This document shows positions 37,880 to 50,164 of a stretch of DNA of 64,000 nucleotides, one piece after another. A program made the translations under genes and the position numbers. The notes under the pieces are model-generated. The model saw only the letters and a list, made by a program, of their open reading frames with translations. It did no database searches and was not told the origin of the DNA. The stretch comes from Prostheceraeus crozeri (taxonomy: Eukaryota > Platyhelminthes > Polycladida > Euryleptidae): NCBI GenBank assembly GCA_907163375.1, contig CAJQUW010008011.1, positions 1-64,000 on the forward strand. Reading direction: 5' to 3'. The stretch's first letter is position 1; every line of letters starts with the position of its first letter.

Positions 37880-38040
37880 CTATCCGCAATACCTAAAGGT
37901 TTTAATCCACACAACACTAATAATTGGCACTCAGAATGCGATGAATTTAAGATAAGCAGCTATCCACACGACCTCAAGTTTTTAATCCACACAACAGAAT
38001 TAACACTAAAAATGCGATGAATTAATGAAAAACAGCCGCA
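37880..38040. repeat. 80-bp tandem duplication, two diverged copies
   Basis: TTTAATCCACACAACA occurs at 37901 and 37981. Each copy is followed by AATGCGATGAATT and a CAGC(T/C) block. The copies differ by several substitutions and indels. Confidence 0.75.
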
Positions 38041-38653
38041 ATTCCTTACGAAATTCAAACGATATATTACACATTATTTTAATAATGATCTTCTATAAGG
38101 TATAGCCACTAAATATTCTGATCATTTCACGCATTATTGCAGTTTTTTCCAAGAAAATTCATAGTCAGAAACAATAGATGCCGAAATAATGATAATCTTG
38201 TATGGTCTTCACATGATTGAAATTCTTTACACAATGCCAGTGCCAGAGATACATATAGATGCATATACAATTCACTGAAAATTCAATGGCTAAGATAATG
38301 TAAAAACAAAATTGTGTTTCAAATTAGGCCTACAACTCGGGCTTATCACGTTGTAAACGCCAATGACCAACAAATGCAATCAAAATGAAGATAAAACTAA
38401 GAGCAGCAATTTGATACTTAAGGAATTACTTACAATTGAGCGAGGGAGAAAGACTCATGAAAATACATGAATGTAGTACAAGGCATGGACAGATGCAGGT
38501 ACAGCGATAAGAATGTAATAAAAAGGATAATATGCGATTCAAACAAAAAACACAGCTTAACAGCGAGGATAAAAAAATCATTTTCAGACCTTGAATCAAT
38601 GCACGTGTAAATGCACAGAATACAAAATATTGTTACACGTTCACGACTACATG

Positions 38654-39604
38654 TCATACAGTCATAAATTTGACCACACCTTTACCCGGAGGTCCGGGGT
38701 AAGCATCTTTAACTCTGTACCACACGCGGTAAGTTATAAACCAATGCGAAAGTGCAATCACGGTTGCTGTAGCCTTTGATGGTAGAGTATGAAAGTACAC
38801 TGTAGTCATCAACAACATGATGTCCCACAAAACCGTCAAAATAGATAACATAAGGACAATACTTTTTATTAAAACTGTATACTTCTTGTAGGTAAAGCGC
38901 ATTTTATTTACATCAGTTTCTGGCAAATTTCGAAGTTGAGGGTTGTCTTCACTATCAATGATAGCTCCTAGTTTGGGCCATTCATCCATTAGTTTCACCT
39001 CTTCAATTATGCAAGTATTGCAAAGAAGCAGAAGAAATGTATGCCCAGAGATATCAAACCCGAACCATCGACGACCACTTCTTATACATTCGATTCTAGA
39101 AGTCAAATTGGCGCGAGAACATTGACCAAACACAGATTCAATCACACGAAAAGAATTAGTCCAGAAATACCAACTGACAGTAGCTATCAGAAGTCGAAAC
39201 AAATGAGCACGAATTAGCTCCTTACGTCCAGCACAGTAAACAAAGCTACTTAGTGTGATGTAAAACAGCAACGGAAATGCTGTCCACCCCCAAGCCCATT
39301 TTACAAAATAAAGATTCAAGAAATTGGTGTTGCTACTGAAATATGTCTTCGGAGGTTTCAGGAGATCAAAGAAAAACGATCCACCGAAAATACTAATCGC
39401 ATAAATAAAAACCCGTTTTTCTATATTAATTTGCAAAGGTTTTCGTATGATGTAGTAGAGTAGCAAGCTGAAAAACTCCGAAAAAGTCGATGGTCCTGGT
39501 ATTGATTGCCGATGAGCTGCCTCCGAAGGCGAAATTGAAGTATCGGCAAGAGACCTCCTGCCGCTACGACCACCATACTTCATAAAAGCAGAACTTTTCA
39601 TCAC
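38654..39604 (-). CDS. FITM2: Fat storage-inducing transmembrane protein 2-like (main exon)
   Basis: FIT proteins are ER membrane acyl-CoA diphosphatases needed for lipid droplet formation. On the minus strand, ATG at 39601 gives a 315-residue protein ending at 38654. Family blocks are clear: NFLNLYFVKWAWGWT (residues 93-107), GFDISGH (181-187) and VYFHTL (268-273). The two catalytic histidines known from human FIT2 correspond to His187 and His271 here. About six membrane segments are visible (near 64-81, 98-122, 135-150, 183-200, 243-270 and 275-294), as in the family. A splice acceptor (TTTCTATTTCAG on the minus strand) lies just upstream, so the exon starts at 39604 with GTGATG. I chose the first ATG in the exon; an upstream exon, coding or not, must exist but was not found. 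Human FIT2 has 262 residues; this one has a longer Ser/Arg-rich N-terminus. No break is seen, so it is probably a working host gene. Confidence 0.93.
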   Translation of the reverse strand: MMKSSAFMKYGGRSGRRSLADTSISPSEAAHRQSIPGPSTFSEFFSLLLYYIIRKPLQINIEKRVFIYAISIFGGSFFFDLLKPPKTYFSSNTNFLNLYFVKWAWGWTAFPLLFYITLSSFVYCAGRKELIRAHLFRLLIATVSWYFWTNSFRVIESVFGQCSRANLTSRIECIRSGRRWFGFDISGHTFLLLLCNTCIIEEVKLMDEWPKLGAIIDSEDNPQLRNLPETDVNKMRFTYKKYTVLIKSIVLMLSILTVLWDIMLLMTTVYFHTLPSKATATVIALSHWFITYRVWYRVKDAYPGPPGKGVVKFMTV

Positions 39605-39691
39605 CTGAAATAGAAACAAATCAATTAATAATGATGTTGACTTGTTTTCAAAATCAATATGGAACGTGAATAATTTCTTCTGTATTGACAA

Positions 39692-42600
39692 TTTCTTATC
39701 CGAACTTCAATCAATGGGAGCCAATCGATAATGAGGTGGATTAGAAGAAGCTATTTCAATAATGATCAAGTGGTTTAACTTTCAAGTGGTATAATTTTCA
39801 AGTGATCAAACAAGTCTCACCGCATGTCAGAAATGCGGTGCCATGATTTTTTAGGACGATACCAACATCTGATTATACTACTTAAAAACTTAGAAATATT
39901 TTATGAGTCACCTACGACATCAGTTTTACAATATATGAGTGATAAAATGAAATAGACATCACATTCGCATTTAGATGATGCATATTACATTTATTATATT
40001 ATACATCAGTCATATAGCATAGCACAGTATTGTGATGTCAATGTTGGTAGTATCATTCAATAATTTTTGTGAAGTTAAAAAGAATGTTTCGCAAGTATAT
40101 TTTGATGATTAACTTTGTACATAAACAATAGTCAACATGTACATACATAGGAGTACAGTAGCAAAATACAGTACAATCAGTTTCCTTTTAACATACAATA
40201 TGCAATCAAGCGTGTCAAATTTATTCGGATTGAGGTTTTCATATAAATATAATATCACATGTAAATGGGCAAGAGAAAATGCATTTTCAAACTTTATTCG
40301 GAAAATACTGATTATTATTGGTTATTATACTTATTTATTTATTGGTTAAAGACTTTTTGCGCTTTAGTAGCATGACCAAAAGCCAGGCAGTCCTAAAATA
40401 GTGTCTTGTTGAGGCATTGCGTCTCGGCAAGAACTTCATAGTGACTGAATAGTCACAAAAGGAATATAAATCCACTCTTCATAGGATGACTATCTACATG
40501 CATATCTGAAAAGATGCTTGATTATAACGAATACGAGTTTGTCTTATCAAGAAGATAGCAAAGCAATAAACCAATGATACTCGAGCTGTCCTTGGATCTT
40601 TATTGTGAAAACTGTGACATACACGTATAATAAAATACAGCATATAATGATACAGCACATTTACGTTGCTGTGTATTCTTCATTTAAAATTATATTCAGG
40701 AACAAATAATTTTTGTGTAGATAGGAAAATGATTACAATATATCAGGAAAAATGAAATTGTTGATAATGACTAGATATGTTCATAGAGAGAAATAACTGC
40801 TATATTGAATAGCTAAAGAAATAAAAATAAAATGACGCATTAGATATTCCATAATTATCAAATTTCATTAGTATGTCTGATAAGTTGCTCGAAGAAATTT
40901 CAGACCATCACAATGCTAGAAAAGATTTATCATTAGTGAAAATGCTGATACCCAGCATCGGTTATCTGACTACATAAGGGCATTCTAGCGAGGAATGCGA
41001 ACGAGCGCCACTTTTGCTGCTCATTTAAGAGCGATTGAGAGAGAGCATGGACAGGATAGTCAATGAGCGAGCGAGCACCATACTTTAGTTTCAGCGAGCG
41101 GACGTTTTTGATCTTTTGAAATGTATAGGCCTATCTACATGCAGACATTCCGACTGAAATATTCAATTAAATAACTACATGTATTCAATTAAAGCATCAT
41201 GTGTTGTTTCTTTCACCAAAAATGTACTTACTGGAGAATGAGAATATGTTTATTCGTTAGCAAATTGTCAAATTGTATGTTCAAAAAATTGCGCATATGC
41301 TCCTTTAAAGGCCTACATGTATATCATACTGTCAACCGGATGTTTTCGATGGTATCGTTGGAAACTGTATGCAGTTAAGTGTGTGGTTTAGGAATGTAAA
41401 AGAATAGCGTGATAAACATCGTATTGAACAATGAAAATCATGGAAGAGATTGCGGAATACATACGGAAAATTTTGAGGGAAGTAAGAATACATCGAGTTG
41501 AACCTGCTTTATTAATCCTGCCAACATATCATTTTTCCTTGCTTCTTCTCTAACACTATCCAGTTATCTTTTTTGGCAATTTTCCTTTTACTTAAAAATT
41601 TATAATACTTTTGTGACATCATACCAATTTACAAAAGTAGCCTGTTACTATTGCGAATCATGGTGAGATTTTGCTAAGGATCATGATCTGTCCTTCTTAA
41701 TCATGTTAGCAATTTTTTCCCCTTGTCAGCTAAGCTGGGTTATGAATTCATACGTAAGTGACAGTCAATTTATCTTGACTTTTAGTAACATATACCACGA
41801 AGCAAAATCAAAGACTTTCGAATCGCAACTGGAATGCACGTACCATATCGCAGAATCAACGAAAAAACTTTCGAATAGAAGCCTTTCAAAACTTAAGCGG
41901 CTCCTAAGTCCTGTTATATTCACAAAGTTTCCGTCTATGTGCTGTGTTGTAATATTTGATTCATGCACTATTATATATGCAACTTAGTGGATTTAGTCCA
42001 AACGCACCTTCGCGTAGCTGAACTTTTACAACCGACACGTAATTCGATTAGCTTTGGAATTCAAGGCCTCTTTCGCTTCCGTCATTTCATTAACTGACAT
42101 TACAAAGAAGTTAAGTAGCTAAGTGTTTCAGGCCTGCAGCTTTCATTCATCAAGAAAACCATAAACAGTAAGATGAAACACAGTCAGAGTTGCCATCCCA
42201 TAGGCATAATGGGTGGGTGGCCGTGTGAGTAAATGAGTTTTTTCAAATTGAAAAAACCTATCGGCTCTAAGACTTTTTTCAAATTTTTGCCCGTTGGCAA
42301 ACATAGGTGGGTAAGATATTTTTCCCAAAATCAGCAAAATAAATATTGTTACATTATTAAATGATGCATTTCTAACATCGATAAGTCGACACATTTATAC
42401 GGAGATCGGCATTTGCCGAAATAGTCTTACCTGTATTAGTGATAGTGATCTCTCAGCAATCGTGCATTGCGTTAAACATAGAAGGCTTATAAGCAAATGT
42501 TGTCAGGTAGTCATACTTCTATTCACGTGTTTTTAAGTTGGCTCTTAATTACCGTCTATCCGATTACCTCTCAGAGATTTCTATTCGTGCCGGTGATAAA

Positions 42601-45127
42601 TAACTAGGCTTATTCAATCTTCATCAAGCTATTATACACCTTCAATGACATAAAGGCCCTTCAGTTACAACGCCAATCGGACCGATAGCTGCTAAGTAGG
42701 TGTATAGCTACCAATATGTAACAAATCATGAGTCTGAGACCTTAATTTAGCTTAGATCTGTTTAGTCAGCTTTCACAGTTCTACTCTTCGCAACTAATTA
42801 ATTTAGGAAGTAGTGTACTTTCCAGTCTTCACTTGATCTGGCATATCAACTGGCAAAATTCCAATGTATTCCTCTGTGTGTCTATTTCGCCGCATTAAGC
42901 TTACGCAACAACCGTATTTTCTCGAATAAAACCCGCGGGCTGCGGGTTATATGTTTCTTGCAATTTCAGTGCGGGTACCATCTGAGGACTGGTTGCATGA
43001 ACAAATTTCAGATTTTGTGATATAACAGTCTCGATTTTTCACTGATTAAATACATCATATTATGCATTGATGAAACGGAGTAAGAAAGGCAAGAAATCAA
43101 AGAGAAACATGATTGCGACAGTGAAAACGAATTCGATGCACAAGATTTGCAAGAAGTAGAAAAAATATAACTACATGTAGAAGTATATTTTGATTACCGA
43201 TGCATATTGACCATTTGACTTAAATTGATAGTCTGATTATCACTTTTGAGAATAGAGCAGAAAGATTGAAAAAAGCTAAGCGATGATCAAGTATATCACT
43301 TCTTATCATTTTGATAAGACTGCAATATAAACTAACGACAACAATGATTAAATTGTAATCTACATGTATATTAGGTTGATTATCTAGAAATCAAGAACTT
43401 GCAGGTCAGTCTTCTGATAAGCAATAATATTGAAATATATGGTTCCAAACCCCTCTTACTAAGATCTCACCTTCAGAAACTTGAAAATGGGGATCGAAAG
43501 CTTTTTTGATAAAATTTTGCTTTCCCAATGGTGGTGGACCATAGGATTCGTTTTTTCAAAGATGGATGGATGAGACAATTTCCAATCCTGGATATAGTGT
43601 AGGGTGGGGAGGAAGAGCATGGTCTCTCTTAAATGCATTTTGGACGAATCTCATTACCTAAACAGAAAGAAAATGGCAAAAATTCCGGGATTTAAGAATT
43701 CACGGAAAACTTTGAGTCCTGGGATCTGCATTAAGCCCATAGATATAGCATACTTCGGCTTCAACCGATTTCAGTAAAGGAACATTAGGAGATTAAATAC
43801 TCAGATAGCTTGGGCTGCTGCTCTTATCATTACACAATTGGAAAGTCAAAAATGGATAAGAGAAGGGAATATCATATCACAAAGAGATATGCACTATGCA
43901 GTCATTGAAAATGATAGGGCTTGCTGCTCTCAAGAGGTCAGTGGTCCATCAAAAATCCTCGAGTTATTCTTCTTTGACTGCTTTCACGAACACAAACGTC
44001 ATAGCTTCATGAGGTCAGGAGATTATTCTTTTGACGTGCAACTTCAAACATTTATTGTATTTCTTTATTACAAATGTGTTGCTCCATTTACCAAGCTGTG
44101 AAGTTCCGAAAATATGAACAAGAAAATAATTCATTATCGTAGAAACTCAATTGTAAGAGTAGAGTGGGTTTTGATATCTTAACAACACGTTATCATGGAT
44201 CGGATGGGTATCCATGAACATCATAGAACTGGACAAAGGAGAATCTACTATGGACTCCTATACGCACTGCTGTGAAAAGGACTTTCAAAATTTGAACTTG
44301 GAAGATAAACTGAGCTGGTTCTTTTATCTCAATGTATTTTGTTTTCACTATAAATATAATATCCATATAAGATGCGACAGCATCTTCACATCATGACTTA
44401 GCTATGGGATTTGGTATAACGTCATGACAATTTTCAAAGAAATAAGTCGCAAAGTTGCATGTAAAGATATAAATGGCAATCCATAAATTGTGCTAAATTA
44501 AATGAAAAATATTAGAGAATAAAACATAATATGAATTAAATGCTGAAAAATCTAATTATAGGGCAAAATTTGATACTGACCTAAAAATGGTATTTTCTAG
44601 ATTCCGACAAGTGCAAGGACGGCAAAAAATCAAGCCTCAATCTTCGCTGGGAACCTCTTATGTGATATGTCAGAAAAAAGATGCCTCGCACGGATTGACT
44701 TCTACTTTTTGCCACGATGGAACAGTTTGGAATTTGAAAATCAGCAGCTTATCATAATCACTCTGAAAGAACTTCCTTCGAGAGAAGACTTATCATGCAA
44801 TCATAAGCAACATTTCAGAAGCTATTGGTGTGCATGTGGAGCTTGGTAGACCTTTTGTGCTTCAATTCACCATACATCTTTGCGACTGTGGAGATAATGA
44901 CTTTTTCATGACTGTGATTGCCAAGTAAACTTATTGAGTTGATACTGTACTGCCACTCCTACTAATGACTAAATTTCAGATTTTCCAAATTACGAAACGT
45001 CAGTCAGCAGAAGCATATCGCAAGAATTCAACCGAAAATTAGGAAATTTATCATCATGAATGCACTATGGGAAAATTCGGGAAAATTAAATATCTGTTAC
45101 CAAACAAAGCATTAAACGAAACAGTTG
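39692..45127. other. Long AT-rich intergenic stretch, no gene recognised
   Basis: About 5.4 kb upstream of the FITM2-like exon. It should contain that gene's first exon and promoter, but I could not pinpoint them. Short open frames here (for example 43838-44101) show no family motif. A GC-rich palindromic patch near 42925-42960 (CCCGCGGGCTGCGGGTT) may be part of an old transposon end but has no visible partner. Confidence 0.5.
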
Positions 45128-45690
45128 GAAAGACTCACTCACTTACTTACTCCTCGTCAAGCGTCCTTGAGTCCCCTGACGGAGTTGGACGGCTTATGAC
45201 TCGTCTCCAGCTGTTTCGGTCCAAGGTAAAATCTTCATTGATTTTGAGTTTCTTGAGATCTTCTTTGATGCAGTTCCTCCATGACTTCATCGGTCTCCCT
45301 GATGGTCGGCGACCGATGACTTCCATCTCCTCAACTTCTTTCACGGTATTGTTCGCTCTCTTCACATGTCCAAACCAGCGGAGTCTACCTTTACGGATCG
45401 TCACCTCTAAGTCACTCAGACCACACCGTTTTAGCACTTCATAATTTGGGATCCTGTCTCTCCATTTTACACCTGCTCTGAAGCGGAGCATCGTTAGGTC
45501 GCATATTCTCAAGGTGTTTCATCACTTCAATTGTCAGAGGCCATGTTTCCGAACATACAGGGGAAGTACAAGGTCGTCAGCGTACAGAAGTTCCCATGGA
45601 CCTTCAACTGCGGAATTCCTTAGTCACCTCTTTCATTACAGTGACAAAAAATAGAGGGCTAAGAATGGATTCCTCATGTTCTCATGTTAT
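45128..45690 (-). mobile_element. 5'-truncated, internally deleted LINE fragment
   Basis: Read on the minus strand. Near 45680-45573 the sequence encodes LSPLFFVTVMKEVTKEFR and PWELLYADDLVL, the reverse transcriptase palm with its YADD catalytic motif (45573-45584). Within ~60 bp it jumps, with frame changes, to SETWPLTIEVMKHLE and then to a 121-codon frame (45512-45147) with KGRLRWFGHVKRA and GRRPSGRP, the typical C-terminal tail of many invertebrate LINEs. About 100 or more residues normally lie between YADD and SETWPL, so there is an internal deletion. The 3' side runs into short GAGT/AAGT repeats (about 45138-45152), as is common at LINE tails. I cannot fix the clade; RTE-like or CR1-like relatives are possible. 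Confidence 0.85.
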
Positions 45691-46932
45691 ATATCCATGT
45701 GCTAACCCATCTCCCCCCAACCTCTGCTGCCAGATATCTTTCTATTCTACGCAAAATAGATATCATCCATGCTTCTAAGTCAATGCGGTGCTAATTGCAT
45801 GATTCTCTACATCAAATTTTAAATGTTCTGTATACACCATGAACTTTGCTTGTATCAGTCTTTTCTTGATAATGGCTATGGTGTAAATAGTCGAAATATA
45901 TTGACATTTTAAACGATAATATAACAATAAAAACTTGACAATCTTCCAAACTTGTTTTCAATTATGCACAACATTCAAGACAAATTTCCTAAACTGAAAG
46001 TAACTGGTGCTCACGAAGTCTCATAGAAAAACACTGCAATTAACAATAGAATGAAATGAAAAAAACGACAGATCAAATTGCCATGCAAAAGATGTAATGA
46101 TGGTCTTTGTCCATTTGATAACTTTATTTCTATCTTATTAAATGCATACTATCTGTATATATGTTCTTGCATTATATACTGACCGGCTCTTAAAAATTTA
46201 TTAATAAATTTGATAAATATACCATGGTACGAACGAGAGACAAATACAGTGAAAGACCCAGTGTTGTAGCTGAAACTTATTTCTTAACATGGATATCAAG
46301 ACTTTAAAACATGCCTTCGCAAAGTAGGGTAATTTTCATGAGAATGAATGTCTTCTAATTCCAAGCAATGACTTGCATAATAAATTGTGATATTATATGC
46401 ATGACACATGCAATGAATTATCACCTCTTATTTCGATCCGTCACATCACATCACGTGGCTGTACATCCCATCTGCCAACTCGTTCATTGTACATAACCAT
46501 TTTATCATTTTATCACTCATATCATCATCAATGTTGTATAACGTGTTCTAAAATGGAAATAAACGTTTTGACTTTTGATTGTCTGTGACGGTTGAAGATA
46601 TTAGAAACCTACGGAGAACCGGCCGATTGCTGTTTTCACACAATTTTAACTCCTAATTTTTTGTCAATTTGATTACAGGCGAGTTCCTTGCTGTCTGTTC
46701 ATGTTTATTATTGTGATGCATCGGTATATATTTTCTAATTGTACATCTGTATGATCCTCATATGCTATTGACCGGCTCTTCACATAAACTTATTAATGGT
46801 GTGATTGTTCACTGAACTATCAGAATAGATAATAAAATAGCTGATATTAATTGAGATTTAAATTATTTGTAAATTAAATTACACAGTAGCACTGCTATTA
46901 TCAATATTCCATTCCATAAAAATAGAATTAAA
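45691..46932. other. AT-rich region before the Penelope-like element
   Basis: No gene recognised. Two diverged direct repeats around TGACCGGCTCTT (about 46105-46215 and 46690-46800) lie about 586 bp apart and may belong to the 5' side of the Penelope-like element. Confidence 0.45.
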
Positions 46933-48814
46933 ATGCCAAAAACGATGCCTAACGACGAGGAGTTAAATCTTGCCCTTTTCAAAAAAGAGGTTATTAATGC
47001 CGTTAGTCAGGAGGCCGAATTTTGTAAGCAAAGTAAATCATTTAGGAAAATTAACAAACAAATAAAAAATAGTAAGCACTTTTTAAAACAAAACGAATTA
47101 TCTGTTGTCGCCACAGACAAAAGTAACCGGCTTTGTGTTACCCATGACAATGGTATTGTCAATAGAACCGAGAGTATCCTCATGGATGAAGCTATCTATA
47201 AACGCATTGATAAAAGTAAGCACAAATCTCTAGAAAAACAAGCGAACCAATTAGTTAATAACGTCTTAAAAAGCAAAATGAGTAGTTCTAACATGCAGCG
47301 TATGTTGGTATCAGGCACTTCACCAGCTTCTTTCTATACATTAATTAAAGATCACAAGGAGAAAACTGATAAAAATTCTTTTCCCCTGAGGCCTATAGCT
47401 TCGGTGGTGAATACACCAGGAAACAAAATCGATTGGTTTTGCGGTAGAATATTAAATCAATTGACTAATTACGTACCTGCACATCTATCAAGCTCCTTGC
47501 AACTAATGAATGACTTCGAGAAATTAAACTCTAATGACATAGCCGAAAATTCCACATTTATTCCTTTAGATGTTGTGAACCTTTACCCCAGCGTTCCAAT
47601 TGATAGAGCTATTTGCGTGATTTCTGATTTCGCTAAAAATCATTGGACTGATATTGATAACTTCGGAATTACTCCAGATCAATTCATCAGCATGATCAAA
47701 TTCGTCTCCTACAACTATGAGATTGAATATAACAATAAAAATTATTTACAAATTAAAGGGTGTCCGATGGGCTCTCATTATGCACCCCCATTTTCGATCA
47801 TATTCATGGGTTATATAGAAGAAAAGGCAATGTCTATTATAAATTCACGCCTACAGTTAAATAACTTGATTTATAAAAGATACATTGATGACTGCATCAT
47901 CGGTCCGTTGCAAAGAAACAAAGAATACTGTGACTTCATATTAGAGACATTCAATTCGATTGATGACAACATAAAGTTTACCATTAAAAACCCCGAAGAT
48001 GGGTTACTGAATTTTTTAGATTTAAGTATTTGGTTAGAGAATAGGAAAAGCATGCACAAAAAATATGTAAAAGACATATCGTCTGGCAATGCTTTGAAAA
48101 AAGATAGTTGGCTACCGAGCTCCGTCAAAACTAATTTCGTTAAAGCAGAGCATTATAGACACACGTAATCGATGTAGTTCAACGCTCTCTGATAACATTA
48201 AAATGGAATCGGAGAAAAAATGTAAAGAAAATTTAAAATTTAATGGATACACTAATAAGGATTTGAGTGTGTCTGATAGAAATACCCAAAAAAATAAAAC
48301 TAGTAAAATCAACGATGATAAAAAAAGCATTTTGAAGTTACCGTTTATAAGCGACAGTCTTAATCGGAAAATTAATTACCAAATAAGAAAACATAGGTTG
48401 AATGTCCGTCTCGTCAGTACGAGCAACAAAAAACTGCGTAATGTTTTGAAGAAAAAAGGCAAAAGAATATGCAACAAGTTATCCCAAAATCATAACTGTG
48501 AGACATCGTGTGTTGTATATCAATTCTCTTGTAGAAAGTGTGGTGATAAATATATAGGTAAAACTGCTAGACCATTCTACATTAGATACAACGAATACAG
48601 TCTCAGTATTCGTAATAAAAATGATCTAAGTGCTTTGTCTGAACACAGTAAGACCTGTCTTGTTAACGGTTCGATTGATGATTTTGATGTTGAATTTCTT
48701 CGCTGCTTAAATGATCCTGTTGAAACAAGTGTGGTGGAATCGCGATTAATCAATAAGTGCCATCCTAAAATGAACAGACGTCATGAGACAACCGGAGCTA
48801 TACTGCGTATCTAA
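46933..48814 (+). mobile_element. Penelope-like element: reverse transcriptase and GIY-YIG endonuclease
   Basis: The first part (ATG 46933) is a Penelope-type reverse transcriptase. It has FYTLIKDHKE and PLRPIASVVNTPG (the family's FYGLPKIHK...PLRPI blocks), LDVVNLYPSVP (motif A), KGCPMGSHYAPP (motif B) and KRYIDDCIIG (motif C with the DD pair). The second part has a CX2C cluster (CRKCGDKYIGKTARPF) leading into a GIY-YIG nuclease core with YIG, the downstream Arg and a C-terminal VESRLINKCHPKMN block. RT plus GIY-YIG is diagnostic of endonuclease-bearing Penelope-like elements. The coding region shows about one break between its two parts, so this copy is probably dead, but it is well preserved otherwise. 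Full element borders were not determined. Confidence 0.92.
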
Positions 48815-48853
48815 CGAGCCAGTCTAGACAGTGTCATTTTATTGCTGCCTTGC

Positions 48854-48890
48854 CTTGAGAAAAGGTCTGGACCCGAAACGTCGGCTGTGT
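48854..48890 (+). ncRNA. Hammerhead-ribozyme-like motif at the 3' side of the Penelope-like element
   Basis: Just after the endonuclease, GGTC-TG-GACC (48864-48873) can form a four-base-pair hairpin and is followed directly by CGAAACGTC. The order 'core, stem II, GAAAC' is that of hammerhead motifs known in Penelope-like elements. The upstream core (CTTGAGA) fits the CUGANGA consensus poorly, so this may be a decayed ribozyme. The fold was judged by eye only. Confidence 0.5.
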
Positions 48891-49486
48891 ACATATATTT
48901 TTTATTCGTAATTATTTAGTGACATTAAATTACTCGGGAGAGAAAGCTGATTTTTTTCACATGATTGATGCGCCATAAATTAAAACTTACACATCAACAG
49001 AATATAACTGATTAGAATTTATCGATACTTTCTTAATTTAATTATTTAATCCTCTTCCTCCAGTTCACCTATATATTATAGTTTACCTTATAGTTCAACT
49101 TGCATTTTCTACAAAGTTTTCTGCTACATTTTCTGCAAAGTTCTACTCCCTGTGAAATTGCTATCAACGATAATCAAGCAACCTCGAGCTTCTTAGATTC
49201 CCTAGGATACTTTATTCCACAAGGTATCTTGCACAATTATATATATAACTGTATGATTATATAATATAATCATACATTGTATATATAAAGTTTGCTCAAT
49301 GCACATGTTCAAAACTAGTTTCTTCTCAATCGGATCACCATTTTCGATCGTCAAGTAGCCTAGCTTCGAGATTCTCAGGATCCTTCGTCGTCTTCAACGT
49401 GCACGATTAGTTTTAATCACTATTGCATTGGCACCAATAGAATAGCCCATAGGCTTGGGTTTGCCTGAACCAAGGTCACAGAAATC
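48891..49486. other. AT-rich spacer between Penelope-like element and LINE
   Basis: No gene. Contains the palindrome at 49238-49287, listed separately. Confidence 0.5.
49238..49287. repeat. AT-rich palindrome
   Basis: GTATGATTAT (49251-49260) and its exact complement ATAATCATAC (49266-49275) flank a 5-base loop. The stem extends imperfectly through TATATATA on both sides. Confidence 0.7.
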
Positions 49487-49825
49487 ATGAGAGACACTGC
49501 ACCCAAGAAACAGAAGCCCAGAATTGAGAAAAAAGCTTTAGGAAAACCCGGAAAACAGACAAAGGCGAGCACCTGTGGATGTCCTCACTGCTCTGAGTCA
49601 ATCCAGGATGAGTCGGTTCTTTGTGAATAGTGCGATTCGTGGTTTCACGTAGCTTGTAGTGATATTTCGGAAGCAGAATTCAAGTTGCTTGAAAAGATTA
49701 CAAGCCCACGCATCAAATACATATGCAAGAAGTGTGACAGTCCTGTTGACGAAATAAATCAGCAGATTCTTCGTGATATCTCAGAATTGAAGCAAGACCG
49801 ACCCAGCCCCAACCCCTCTCCTTAA
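49487..49825 (+). pseudogene. LINE ORF1, N-terminal part with PHD-type zinc finger
   Basis: From ATG 49487 the frame encodes a Lys-rich start and then CPHC...LCExCDSWFHVAC...YICKKC, a Cys4-His-Cys3 PHD-type finger. A TAG stop at 49628-49630 interrupts the finger between its third and fourth cysteines; the frame continues beyond it to a TAA near 49823. PHD fingers in LINE ORF1 proteins are known from several clades and may help RNA-protein assembly or chromatin targeting; the role here is inference. Because of the internal stop this part is a pseudogene. Confidence 0.82.
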
Positions 49826-50164
49826 CTGGCCAAGCCCTCCTCTAAAGTCGACCAGTGCCAAATTTGTTCTCAAGGAATCCCTTCAGTCCTTTAAAGAAAA
49901 ATTACCGGAATCCAGCCGAAAGATCATCATGCCAGCAAAATTCAAGGAAACAACTGATAAGAATGGTGATAAACAAACAGTAATAATTGCAGATAGCAGC
50001 CAGAAAAGTATGATAGAGACAGAATTGACTTATCTCCAAGTTGAACATAGATGAAGAAAAGAGATCCAGTTGTAACCATCCTAGTTCCCAACACGATATC
50101 CAACGAAAAGTTCGACAACAGCATTGTGGCAGATAATCAATAAATTTTCCAAGACTCGAAGCTT

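Larger units (their letters stand above)
35991..38653. other. Unique DNA between satellite and FITM2-like gene
   Basis: No gene recognised. It contains the second GGAGTCC motif cluster (36703-36752) and a two-copy 80-bp tandem duplication (37880-38040). The part closest to 38654 is presumably the 3' untranslated and downstream region of the minus-strand gene, but no clear polyadenylation signal was seen. Confidence 0.5.

Noticed and set aside
38943-39125. Plus-strand 60-codon frame within the FITM2-like exon
   Set aside because: It lies antisense to clearly conserved FIT coding sequence and has no motif of its own.
42905-42965. CCGTATTTTCTCGAATAAAACCCGCGGG as a possible pogo-like transposon end
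   Set aside because: No matching inverted end and no target duplication were found nearby.
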